Shown: one piece after another, positions 27,948 to 35,682 of the stretch | Layout: the number at the start of each line of letters is the position of its first letter | Numbering within the stretch: the stretch's first letter is position 1 | Assembly (NCBI GenBank): GCA_910585285.1 | Contig: CAJUDL010000006.1 | Location: forward strand, 1 to 64,000 | Direction of reading: 5' to 3' | DNA length: 64,000 bases | Source of the DNA: an uncultured Muribaculaceae bacterium | GTDB taxonomy: Bacteria > Bacteroidota > Bacteroidia > Bacteroidales > Muribaculaceae | The notes under the pieces: model-generated | Databases searched by the model: none | Seen by the model: the letters and a program-made list of their open reading frames with translations, nothing else | Told to the model about the DNA's origin: nothing | Program-made: the position numbers and the translations under genes

Positions 27948-29855
27948 TTATCGATTCAGGAGGAGAAGCAGCACGTTGATGTCCGCGGGGGAGATGCCGG
28001 GGATACGCGACGCCTGCCCTATCGTTGCCGGGCGCTGACGCGCGAGCTTCTGCCGGGCTTCCGTCGAAATCGCCGTTATCTCTTCAAAATTCATCGTGTC
28101 CGGAATCTTCACATATTCGAGACGCGTCTGCTTCTCCGCAAGTTCGCGCTCACGCAGAATATAGCCTCCATATTTTATAAGTATCTCGGCTGCCTCGACA
28201 ATCTCTTCTCTTCTTCCCTCTTCAATCTTTTCAATCTCCTTACGCAATCTTGACAAGGCACCGGCAAGCATCATAATCGAAAGCTGCGGACGCTTAACCA
28301 ACTCCACAAGGCGTAATGAAGCCGTCAATGGTGTCGTGCCGTGCTCCTGAAGGAAGGCATTCATTTCATCCGTGGCTTTCACAAGATAACTTTCGCAGAA
28401 AGCGATCAGAGAATCGCGCTGATGACGTTTCCTTTCCATAGCATCATAACGCTCCTGCGTTGCGAGCCCGATTTCGTAGCCAAGAGGTGTCAGGCGCATG
28501 TCGGCATCATCCTGACGAAGCAGAATACGATATTCGGCACGGGAAGTAAACATACGGTATGGCTCATCCACACCTTTGGTGACAAGATCATCTATCAGTA
28601 CTCCAATATACGCTTGCTCTCTACCAAGTACTATCCCTTCCTCTCCCCGACTACGGCGCGCGGCGTTGATACCTGCCATCAGACCCTGAGCAGCCGCCTC
28701 CTCATAGCCTGTGGTACCATTCACTTGACCTGCAAAATACAATCCTCCAACCAAGCGAGTCTGCAGATCATGTGTCAACTGCGTAGGGTCAAAGAAATCA
28801 TATTCTATAGCGTACCCGGGACGATAGAATTGCACATCCGCAAGCGCCGGGACACGCTGCAAAGCATCCATCTGAACCTTCCACGGTAATGAGCTTGAGA
28901 ATCCGTTGATATAATATTCCTCTGTGGTTTCGCCCTCCGGTTCAAGGAAAAGCTGATGGCTATCCTTGTCGGCAAAAGTCACAATCTTTGTCTCAATACT
29001 CGGGCAATATCTTGGTCCGATGCTACGGATCTGACCATTGTAAAGAGGCGAGTCGGCAAGGTTATCATTAAGGATTTTGTGCACATCCGGATTGGTGTGC
29101 ACTATCCAGCAGGAACGATTTTCGAGCACTCTTTTAGATTCAGGCATAAAGGAGAATTTATGAAAATCGCCTATATCTCCCGGCTGTTCTTCAGCCAGAT
29201 CGAAGCGGATTGTCCTGCCATCAATTCTGGCAGGAGTACCTGTTTTCATTCTATCGGCTTTGAAACCTATCAAGACCAATTGCTCGGTAAGCCCTTTTGC
29301 GGAATCTTCCGAAATGCGTCCTCCCTCAATCTGAGTAGGACCGAAATGCATCAGTCCATTGAGGAAGGTTCCGGCTGTCAGAACAACCTGACGTGCATGA
29401 AATTCGAGACCTAAAGCAGTCTTTACACCCGCTATTTCAAGGGATTTGCCAGACGCGTCAGCATCAGCGGTGAATACGAATTCATTAACGGTATCCTGAA
29501 ATATTGAAAGGTTAGGAGTTGCATCAAGAACCTCTCGCCAAGCATCAATATATTTGGCGCGGTCGCTCTGCACACGCGGACTCCACACGGCAGGACCCTT
29601 CGAACGGTTGAGCATCCGGAATTGGATAGCCGTACGGTCAGCAAGCAGTCCCATTTGACCGCCAAGAGCATCTATCTCCCTGACAATCTGACCTTTTGCT
29701 ATTCCACCAATCGCCGGATTGCACGACATTTGCGCAACCCGGTTCATATCCTTGGTAATCAGGAGGGTAGCCGCTCCCAAACGAGCTGCAGCAACCGCTG
29801 CCTCGCATCCGGCGTGCCCACCGCCTATCACTATTACATCAAAATCAAACTTCAC
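27948..29855 (-). CDS. mnmG: tRNA uridine-5-carboxymethylaminomethyl synthase MnmG
   Basis: FAD-dependent enzyme that, with MnmE, modifies U34 of certain tRNAs. The 635-residue protein starts with the FAD motif VIVIGGGHAGCEAA, has the GIDA signatures (QMSCNPAIGGIAKGQIVREIDALGG in outline; GLYFAGQVNGTTGYEEAAAQG) and the C-terminal helical domain. The start codon is GTG at 29855, the position that places the FAD motif at the usual distance. D-family repeats lie directly upstream. Confidence 0.95.
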   Translation of the reverse strand: MKFDFDVIVIGGGHAGCEAAVAAARLGAATLLITKDMNRVAQMSCNPAIGGIAKGQIVREIDALGGQMGLLADRTAIQFRMLNRSKGPAVWSPRVQSDRAKYIDAWREVLDATPNLSIFQDTVNEFVFTADADASGKSLEIAGVKTALGLEFHARQVVLTAGTFLNGLMHFGPTQIEGGRISEDSAKGLTEQLVLIGFKADRMKTGTPARIDGRTIRFDLAEEQPGDIGDFHKFSFMPESKRVLENRSCWIVHTNPDVHKILNDNLADSPLYNGQIRSIGPRYCPSIETKIVTFADKDSHQLFLEPEGETTEEYYINGFSSSLPWKVQMDALQRVPALADVQFYRPGYAIEYDFFDPTQLTHDLQTRLVGGLYFAGQVNGTTGYEEAAAQGLMAGINAARRSRGEEGIVLGREQAYIGVLIDDLVTKGVDEPYRMFTSRAEYRILLRQDDADMRLTPLGYEIGLATQERYDAMERKRHQRDSLIAFCESYLVKATDEMNAFLQEHGTTPLTASLRLVELVKRPQLSIMMLAGALSRLRKEIEKIEEGRREEIVEAAEILIKYGGYILRERELAEKQTRLEYVKIPDTMNFEEITAISTEARQKLARQRPATIGQASRIPGISPADINVLLLLLNR

Positions 29856-29862
29856 CCCTGTA

Positions 29863-30026
29863 TAATGTTTAATGTGTAATGTGTAATGTTAAATGTTAAA
29901 TGCCTCTTTTAATGTGTAATGTTTAATGTTAAATTTTTAATGCCTCTCTTAATGTGTAATGTGTAACGTCGGAAGACAAAGTGTGTATCAAAAATTAAAC
30001 ATTACACATTAAACATTACACATTAA
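29863..30026. repeat. TTAATGTGTAATG repeat family D, copy D1
   Basis: About 160 bp of alternating TTAATGTGTAATG, AATGTTAAATG and complementary ATTAAACATTACAC units, capable of forming hairpins. The right end overlaps ybeY: the last five codons plus stop of ybeY are made of the repeat. Confidence 0.7.
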
Positions 30027-30428
30027 CTTAAGTGCTCGATTCTCTTCTGCCTCCATGATCTCGCGCTCGCCCGGACCTTTGTCGTTGATGCCACAAAGAT
30101 GAAGCACGCCATGGATGATCACGCGAAGCAACTCGGACTCATAGCTCACACCTATTTCCGCGGCGTTTGAAGCGACAGTATCGAGAGAAATGACCATATC
30201 CCCTGCAATACGATTTCTTCGCGTATAATCGAACGTAATTATGTCCGTGTAGTAATCATGTTGAAGAAACTTGCGATTGGTTTCAAGGATGTATTTGTCA
30301 TCGCAGAAACAATAATTAAGATTACCGACACTGTAGCCGTGATCGGCAGCCACCTCACCTATCCACCTCTTCACCCTCTCAAAATCCAGTTGAGGCATTT
30401 CCACCCCTTCTGTCATGAATTCAATCAT
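30009..30428 (-). CDS. ybeY: endoribonuclease YbeY (rRNA maturation factor)
   Basis: Zn-dependent endoribonuclease involved in 16S rRNA 3' processing and ribosome quality control. The 139-residue protein carries the metal site HGVLHLCGINDKGPGEREIM (two His spaced by four, then a downstream acidic/polar region). The histidine pattern H-x4-H is clear; the usual third His position is replaced within INDKG, as is common in Bacteroidota. The C-terminal LMCNV and stop codon are encoded inside repeat D1. Confidence 0.93.
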   Translation of the reverse strand: MIEFMTEGVEMPQLDFERVKRWIGEVAADHGYSVGNLNYCFCDDKYILETNRKFLQHDYYTDIITFDYTRRNRIAGDMVISLDTVASNAAEIGVSYESELLRVIIHGVLHLCGINDKGPGEREIMEAEENRALKLMCNV

Positions 30429-30952
30429 GTGCGAATATTAAAAATTTAAATTTTAACATTAACTTTCAATCCAACTTACAAAAATAATAAAAAACGAGTA
30501 AAACTCCTCAATGTTGAGGATAATTAAGACTTCAATGATCAAGAGTGCATTATTTTGCCTTTTACGATTTTATTTCATCCGGAAATCAAGAAATGTAGAT
30601 AACGTCTATAAATTATTATATTTTCGCAACTTAAGCGAGAAGAACACACTTTTTAAGCCCCCGAGAATAGAATATTTCAACAATTATTGCCACTTACACG
30701 TAATTTTATTCTTCACGAAGAAGAATTTCTGCATTTCTTCTGCACAAAGAGACAAAACAATTAATCGACCTCTTACTTATCACTTCCCAACTATTACTTC
30801 TTACTTCCTATCTCTTACTTATCGGGTAAACGCCCGATTTAGTGTTCCGCAGCATAAAATAGTGGCAGTTGAAATATTTTATCTATATTTGGGCACGAAA
30901 GAGAAAAATCGGCATACGGGACACGTAAAAAATTTTTTGACAGCTATTGCAG
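30429..30952. other. 524-bp divergent intergenic region
   Basis: AT-rich region between divergent ybeY and the AraC-type gene. It holds a run of CTTACTT/TCACTT/CTATTACTT-type units (30770-30825) and a -7-like TATATTTG at 30884-30891, 62 bp before the regulator's ATG. A 179-codon frame here has no protein-like character and overlaps the regulator, so no gene is called. Confidence 0.5.
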
Positions 30953-31990
30953 ATGGAATATATCGACATTTCATATATATCGGGACTGTCCACCATGTTT
31001 TTCGGCATGATGGCGGTTTTCTTTTGGCACAAAGGAGAAAGGCTACATAAACTCGTTACTTTGCTGATGCTTACGATCTCGTTACAGTGTATCAAAGATT
31101 TCATAATCTTAAGAATGGGACTGTTTTACGAGACAGACTACTGGGAAATGTCGACAGCCTTCGACATGGTTGCCGTGCCAATGTATGCCTTCATTCTGAC
31201 CGAGCTTGTAAGACCGGGGCACTTGACTTTAAGGAGCATGGCTTGGCAGGAGTTGCCATTTGTGCTGCTACCGGTGTTGTACATCATCACCAACGTTTCC
31301 TGGCTGTTCTATATCGAAGTTGCATGGGCGGCGATATATGGCACAACTTATCTAATATGGACTGCAATCAATATTCCACGCTATAACCGTTATCTCAAAG
31401 AACAATATTCATACACAGAGAATATCAATCTGAACTGGCTTAGAATAATCCTATATACGTTTTACATTATACTCGGACTCTGGATTTTCGACTCTCTCGC
31501 ATTTCATTTTTACATGGAATGTGTCTACATGATTTGCAATCTTCTTCTATGGATGGTTATTTCATTCTTCCTGTTTCGCCACGAATCGGTCATTGATGAG
31601 CTTTCCGACTGGACACCGGAGATGAACGCTGAGGATCTGACTATTGACAATTCTCTGGAAAAACGCATCGAAGAACTGTTTGTCGTAAAGAAAGTTTTTT
31701 TGAAAGCAGACCTAAAATTGTCTGACATAGCAAAAGAAGTGGGGTCAAACCGCACGTATGTCAGCAAATTTTTCAACAGCGATTCAGCCACCAACTTCTA
31801 TAGCTATGTGAATTCGTATCGTGTGGCATATGCCTGCACCCTGCTTTCGGATAGCTCAATTTCTATCCAAGACATTGCTATCAAGTCCGGTTTCAGCAGC
31901 GGATCCGTATTCTCCAGAGTATTCGCCAAACACAAAGGGTGCTCGCCTTCATCTTACAGAGAGAAAACAAAAACCGAGCAAAGCATCTGA
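30953..31990 (+). CDS. membrane-anchored AraC-type transcription regulator
   Basis: A 345-residue protein with six or seven hydrophobic helices in the first ~205 residues (MFFGMMAVFFWHKG, WLRIILYTFYIILGLWIF, VYMICNLLLWMVISFFLF) and a C-terminal AraC/XylS double helix-turn-helix (LKLSDIAKEVGSNRTYVSKFF; ISIQDIAIKSGFSSGSVFSRVF). The design suggests direct membrane sensing coupled to DNA binding. The ATG at 30953 is chosen over TTG at 30947. It lies 144 bp upstream of the kinase/AAA+ cluster in the same direction and is its natural candidate regulator (inference). Confidence 0.85.
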   Translation: MEYIDISYISGLSTMFFGMMAVFFWHKGERLHKLVTLLMLTISLQCIKDFIILRMGLFYETDYWEMSTAFDMVAVPMYAFILTELVRPGHLTLRSMAWQELPFVLLPVLYIITNVSWLFYIEVAWAAIYGTTYLIWTAINIPRYNRYLKEQYSYTENINLNWLRIILYTFYIILGLWIFDSLAFHFYMECVYMICNLLLWMVISFFLFRHESVIDELSDWTPEMNAEDLTIDNSLEKRIEELFVVKKVFLKADLKLSDIAKEVGSNRTYVSKFFNSDSATNFYSYVNSYRVAYACTLLSDSSISIQDIAIKSGFSSGSVFSRVFAKHKGCSPSSYREKTKTEQSI

Positions 31991-32028
31991 ATTAAAGCTA
32001 TTTGTACGTATTGCAAAGATTGTTACTT

Positions 32029-32075
32029 AAAATAAATACTTTTTTTGACCATATATAGTATTTATTTTACTTATG
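32029..32075 (+). promoter_or_regulatory. promoter with flanking inverted repeat upstream of kinase/AAA+ cluster
   Basis: TTTG (32044-32047) is followed after 20 nt by TACTTATG (32068-32075, one mismatch to TAnnTTTG). A perfect 12-bp inverted repeat (32029-32040 with 32057-32068) straddles the -33 element, as an operator would. The AraC-type regulator just upstream could bind it; that link is an inference. Confidence 0.4.
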
Positions 32076-32134
32076 GCAAACATATAAAGTCATTCCATAT
32101 TTAATTTAGAGTCTTTAAAATCAATTTTAAGAGT

Positions 32135-32701
32135 ATGGAAGAAAAAATAAAGGAACTGGCAGATATATTCACCAAAATGGTGAGGAATGCCAACAGTTTC
32201 GGCGATATCTGGAAGAACATAACACCGGGACGCAGGGCTTTTGCTCTTATGAAAGAGCTGCCTGACACGTTGGCGGGAGAATTCGACACACCTGCCGACA
32301 AGGCTACCCTGCTCGCACAGATGCTTGATCAGATGGAAGAAACATATACTCCCCGTTTCTGCATAAGCATAAGAGAATACATGCAGGCACTCGCTCCAAA
32401 TGATGTTGACAATAACGCAAAACTCGCACAACTTCGCGATTATACAGACCTTTCGCTGCCCATGGAAGAGTATTGCAGGAAATATCACAAACATTTGAAG
32501 TTTGACCCGGTGGAACGCACCGAAGAGATGGAGAATGTAATTGAAAGTGTTGAGCGTGAAGTGGCTGAGGAACTTGCAGGCATGCCCAGAGGCATGGGGT
32601 TCTGCTTCGCACATTGGCACGCCAAAAAGGCTGCACTCGCCAACAGGGGTATTGAGTGGAACTCCCCTAACACAATGAACCCGGGAGTAATTTTTGACTG
32701 A
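32135..32701 (+). CDS. unknown protein, first gene of kinase/AAA+ cluster
   Basis: A 188-residue soluble, mostly helical protein without a recognised domain. It begins MEEKIKELADIFTKMV and carries a conserved-looking C-terminal segment (GMPRGMGFCFAHWHAKKAALA followed by a stretch ending MNPGVIFD). The two histidines and cysteine in CFAHWH could bind metal, but this is a guess. The next gene starts 11 bp after its stop. Confidence 0.65.
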   Translation: MEEKIKELADIFTKMVRNANSFGDIWKNITPGRRAFALMKELPDTLAGEFDTPADKATLLAQMLDQMEETYTPRFCISIREYMQALAPNDVDNNAKLAQLRDYTDLSLPMEEYCRKYHKHLKFDPVERTEEMENVIESVEREVAEELAGMPRGMGFCFAHWHAKKAALANRGIEWNSPNTMNPGVIFD

Positions 32702-32712
32702 TTTTGACTGAT

Positions 32713-33534
32713 ATGGAAGAAAAAAAAGAAGCCATAAAAGAGGAACCAAAATTCAGCATAAAAGATTTGCTGCCGACAGTGCTTGATATAGTTGTGCACC
32801 ATTACGTGCGTGATCAATCCGTTGCAACGAATTACGATGAGAGCGTTCGAATAGATTCCCGCGACATTCGCGTAGGGAACTTGGTTGACACAGGCAGTCT
32901 CGTCTGCGGGAAGCTAATGGTTATAGAAATCACTGAAGAATCCATAACCCTCATCCACATCCACAGCAAAGAGAAACGTACACTCAAACTTGAGGAGGAA
33001 TGGGTAATAGGACCATATGTCATTGATAACAGTCCCTATATCAGCAGCGACGAAATCACCATGACAATTAAATACGATTTCCTCACTCCATGGGAACAGA
33101 TACCTGAAATAATGGATAAAATCATACCGATTCATGAAAACGCCACAAGCTCGGTAATCCCCGAAACAGTAGATGATGAAGAGCGTGTGCTTGCACTCCT
33201 TGACCTGGACCTGGAACTCGGCGATGTGGGCAGCTATCCGCTTAAGGCTCTGCTTAGCGCATGCAACAACTGGCACACAGCCAAGATTGTAAGGCTCGGA
33301 CAGTTCCAGGAGATCCTTCTCGAAGGGATTGAAAAAGGAGCCCTGTCGCCCGATGACGAGACCGGATGGTCATGGCTTAAAGTAGCAGCGGAAACAAATG
33401 ATCCGGAGACCTTCATGACTGATATGGACAGATATTACGACCTCTTGGCAAGCGCCGTAGAGAATGGTAATGCTGATGCGCTCGATATAATGAACACCAT
33501 CTGGGAACCGGAACAAATAATTGAGGAAGACTGA
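32713..33534 (+). CDS. unknown acidic protein in kinase/AAA+ cluster
   Basis: A 273-residue acidic cytoplasmic protein. The first part (residues ~40-110) is beta-rich with a SH3/OB-like look (RVGNLVDTGSLVCGKLMVIEITEESITLIHI); the second part is helical (LLDLDLELGDVGSYPLKALLSACNNW). No family is recognised. The ATG at 32713 is preferred to TTG at 32704. Its TGA overlaps the ATG of the next gene by one base. Confidence 0.7.
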   Translation: MEEKKEAIKEEPKFSIKDLLPTVLDIVVHHYVRDQSVATNYDESVRIDSRDIRVGNLVDTGSLVCGKLMVIEITEESITLIHIHSKEKRTLKLEEEWVIGPYVIDNSPYISSDEITMTIKYDFLTPWEQIPEIMDKIIPIHENATSSVIPETVDDEERVLALLDLDLELGDVGSYPLKALLSACNNWHTAKIVRLGQFQEILLEGIEKGALSPDDETGWSWLKVAAETNDPETFMTDMDRYYDLLASAVENGNADALDIMNTIWEPEQIIEED

Positions 33535-34181
33535 TGAAACCTATCTACCTGACACTGAGAATGCCCTTCGAGAAACTCGCCACAGGCGCTTCACGCTTCT
33601 GGGGCAATCCCGACCTGCCTAAAGGCACGGAATATCCTATGTACATCGACGATGAAGGAGACCCGTATCCTTACTTCTTCATCTGCCAGATAAACCTGAA
33701 ACAATTAGCGGAATTTGCTCCCGACAATCCTTTGCCACACAAAGGTTTGCTCTCATTCTTTGCCAAAATCGACCACTATCTCGGATATATGGCGGCAAGC
33801 TATGGCATCAGTGGTTATATAAGCAGTGCCGATGACGTAAAGGTCTTATATTTCCCTGAAACAGACACTATGGAAGAGGTGGTACTCCTCGATGACGAAG
33901 ACAATCCCACGGCACCGGAGGAGATGGAAATTACATTCGCCCATATTGTCGAACCTCTAAGCGACGAGCATGAACTGTTTGCCGAGCCTACACACCGGGA
34001 ATGGGAGACATGGGATGAACCGTTCGAAGACTGGTCAATCCTACTGCAGATTGATTCATTCGAAGGTAAAGACTTTGTGTTGAATTTCATGGACTTCGGT
34101 GTGCTCGATTTCCTTATTTCACCAGAAGCGCTGAAGAATCAAGACTTCTCAGATGTGCGTGGCATTATTTTATCGACTTAA
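33534..34181 (+). CDS. DUF1963 (YwqG-like) family protein
   Basis: A 215-residue soluble protein of the DUF1963/YwqG type: FWGNPDLPKGTEYPMY near the N-terminus and FFICQINLKQLAEFAPDNPLPHKGLLSFF are the typical signatures. The family has no firm biochemical function and recurs in immunity-protein and signalling contexts. It is translationally coupled to the preceding gene (TGATG). A repeat A copy follows the stop. Confidence 0.75.
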   Translation: MKPIYLTLRMPFEKLATGASRFWGNPDLPKGTEYPMYIDDEGDPYPYFFICQINLKQLAEFAPDNPLPHKGLLSFFAKIDHYLGYMAASYGISGYISSADDVKVLYFPETDTMEEVVLLDDEDNPTAPEEMEITFAHIVEPLSDEHELFAEPTHREWETWDEPFEDWSILLQIDSFEGKDFVLNFMDFGVLDFLISPEALKNQDFSDVRGIILST

Positions 34182-34204
34182 ACAACATAATTAGCAACTT
34201 AAAT

Positions 34205-34376
34205 ATTCAACTTTCGCAAGCGAAAAGTTGAGGTTTATAAGTTTAATCGAGCTTAGCGCAGTTTATAAGTTTATTTGTTTGATGCGAAAAAAAGAAAACA
34301 CAGTCATATTCGCATCGGATAAACTCCTTAACTTCTAAACTCTTAAACTTTAAGTTGAAGCTTGCTAAACTTAAAT
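34205..34376 (+). repeat. dispersed repeat family A, copy A4
   Basis: A ~172-bp intact copy in plus orientation lying between the DUF1963 gene and the next small gene of the cluster. It has the 5' palindrome, the TTTGATGCGAA/TTCGCATC inner inverted repeat and the AACTTAAAT end. Confidence 0.8.
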
Positions 34377-34391
34377 TAAATATACAAGCTT

Positions 34392-34706
34392 ATGAAATAT
34401 CTTCGAGTGTCAGTTTCCGTCAATGCATTAGGAGTGGAGTCCGGATGGGGAGACAAGATGCCCTTGTCTGATTTGGAAGATGGCAGGACAATCCGTATTG
34501 ATGCCTTGCTGCCAAGCCAATACGGACCATATGTCGCTCCAATATACGCCAAGATGAACGATGACAAAACTGCCGTTGAAGTCACCAGTGAAAAATATGG
34601 CAACGATACCCTTCCACTCGATGACAAATACCGTTCATGGAAAAGTCCCGAGATTGGACTCTCTTACGCAACTTGCCAGATATCCGTTTTCTTAAGCACT
34701 TTTTAG
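34392..34706 (+). CDS. small unknown protein, stop codon at element B2 edge
   Basis: A 104-residue protein, MKYLRVSVSVNALGVESG at the start, with alternating beta-strand character (RTIRIDALLPSQYGP, KTAVEVTSEKYG). No family is recognised. Its stop TAG is formed where the TTA target site meets the terminal repeat of element B2, so the original C-terminus may have been cut short by the insertion. Confidence 0.55.
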   Translation: MKYLRVSVSVNALGVESGWGDKMPLSDLEDGRTIRIDALLPSQYGPYVAPIYAKMNDDKTAVEVTSEKYGNDTLPLDDKYRSWKSPEIGLSYATCQISVFLSTF

Positions 34707-34892
34707 AAACTGTTTAAATTTATTATGAAAAATTTATTATATGTATTCTTTCGGGAATTTTGAGGTTCTTTTTGGCTGCTTCCGCCAAGTTTCGGCAGTC
34801 GAAACCGACAGGTTTCTCCTTTCTCAACTCGCGGAATCACCTCAAAAATAACTCTCAAACTCCCTCGAAAATAAATTTAAACAGTTTCTTAA
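34704..34892 (-). mobile_element. MITE-like hairpin element B2
   Basis: Perfect terminal inverted repeats (GAAACTGTTTAAATTTATT) flanked by TTA on both sides. In minus orientation it matches B1 along its length, including the apical stem GAAACC-TGTC-GGTTTC (34801-34816 on the other strand) and the conserved internal loop. It separates the upstream unknown genes from the coupled kinase/AAA+ genes. Confidence 0.75.
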
Positions 34893-34908
34893 AGAATTTT
34901 CTGACAAA

Positions 34909-35682
34909 ATGGAACAGCATAAGTATCGCGAACAACACCTATACAAACAAAAATACGCCACTCAGGAGAACAACTCTGACAGTGGTGGCACGTGCACCTT
35001 CTGCGGTGCGGAAATTGAAGAAGACGAGCGTTTCTGCTCCGAATGCGGTAGTCCCCGAGGAGGCATAACGTGCCCAAACTGCGGAACGGTGAGCCGTCGA
35101 AGCTTCTGCAGTCATTGCAACACTCCGCTCAACGACATTGCGCGAGAAGCAGTGCGACAAGCTAAAGCCGACCCCGCATTCCGACGAGCCGAACAACTTG
35201 CCGCAGAGATGGCTGAACTCGAAAGGCAAATACTCAACGCCGGTGTGCCTAAAGCCACACTCGACACTGCACTCAACGAAGAGGCACGCAAAGCTGCAGG
35301 ACGCTATGCCGACCTGTTCTCCGGCGTGGCATCGCTGAAAGTGCCGGATATGCCGAAAACCCAACCCAAACCTCAGGGGAAGGTGCTCACAGGAGATGTG
35401 CTTCAGTCTGCTATCAATGCTTACAAAGAAAAGGCTGCCGAATTGCAACGCACAATAAGTTCGATGCTACCGTCTCCTTCCGCTACACCGGAAGAGAAAC
35501 GCAATTTCTTCTGCGCCCGAAAGATAATGACAGTAGAAATGCGCGCTACGAAGCAGGAATGGGTATGCAACTATTGCGGCTGCCATCACAATCAACCCAG
35601 TGAATGCGCCGAGCCTCAACTTGGAGGCACCTGGATTTTCGTAAACCAGCCCACTCCTGTGGCTAAAATAATTTACGGATAA
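34909..35682 (+). CDS. double zinc ribbon protein, first of five coupled genes
   Basis: A 257-residue cytoplasmic protein. Two zinc ribbons are visible: Cys 29/32/43/46 (CTFCGAE...CSECGS) and Cys 55/58/67/70 (CPNCGT...CSHCNT). A helical, Ala-rich middle (about 74-195) follows, then a C-terminal Cys/His cluster (WVCNYCGCHHNQPSECAEP). Such ribbons usually mediate protein or nucleic-acid contacts. The stop TAA overlaps the kinase ATG by one base (TAATG). Confidence 0.8.
   Translation: MEQHKYREQHLYKQKYATQENNSDSGGTCTFCGAEIEEDERFCSECGSPRGGITCPNCGTVSRRSFCSHCNTPLNDIAREAVRQAKADPAFRRAEQLAAEMAELERQILNAGVPKATLDTALNEEARKAAGRYADLFSGVASLKVPDMPKTQPKPQGKVLTGDVLQSAINAYKEKAAELQRTISSMLPSPSATPEEKRNFFCARKIMTVEMRATKQEWVCNYCGCHHNQPSECAEPQLGGTWIFVNQPTPVAKIIYG

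Noticed and set aside
30511..31050. 179-codon frame upstream of the AraC-type gene
   Set aside because: Out of frame with and overlapping the regulator start; composition fits AT-rich noncoding DNA.
34392..34706. Treating the 104-residue gene as a pseudogene
   Set aside because: Truncation by B2 is likely, but no downstream remnant in frame was found, so it is kept as a CDS with low confidence.
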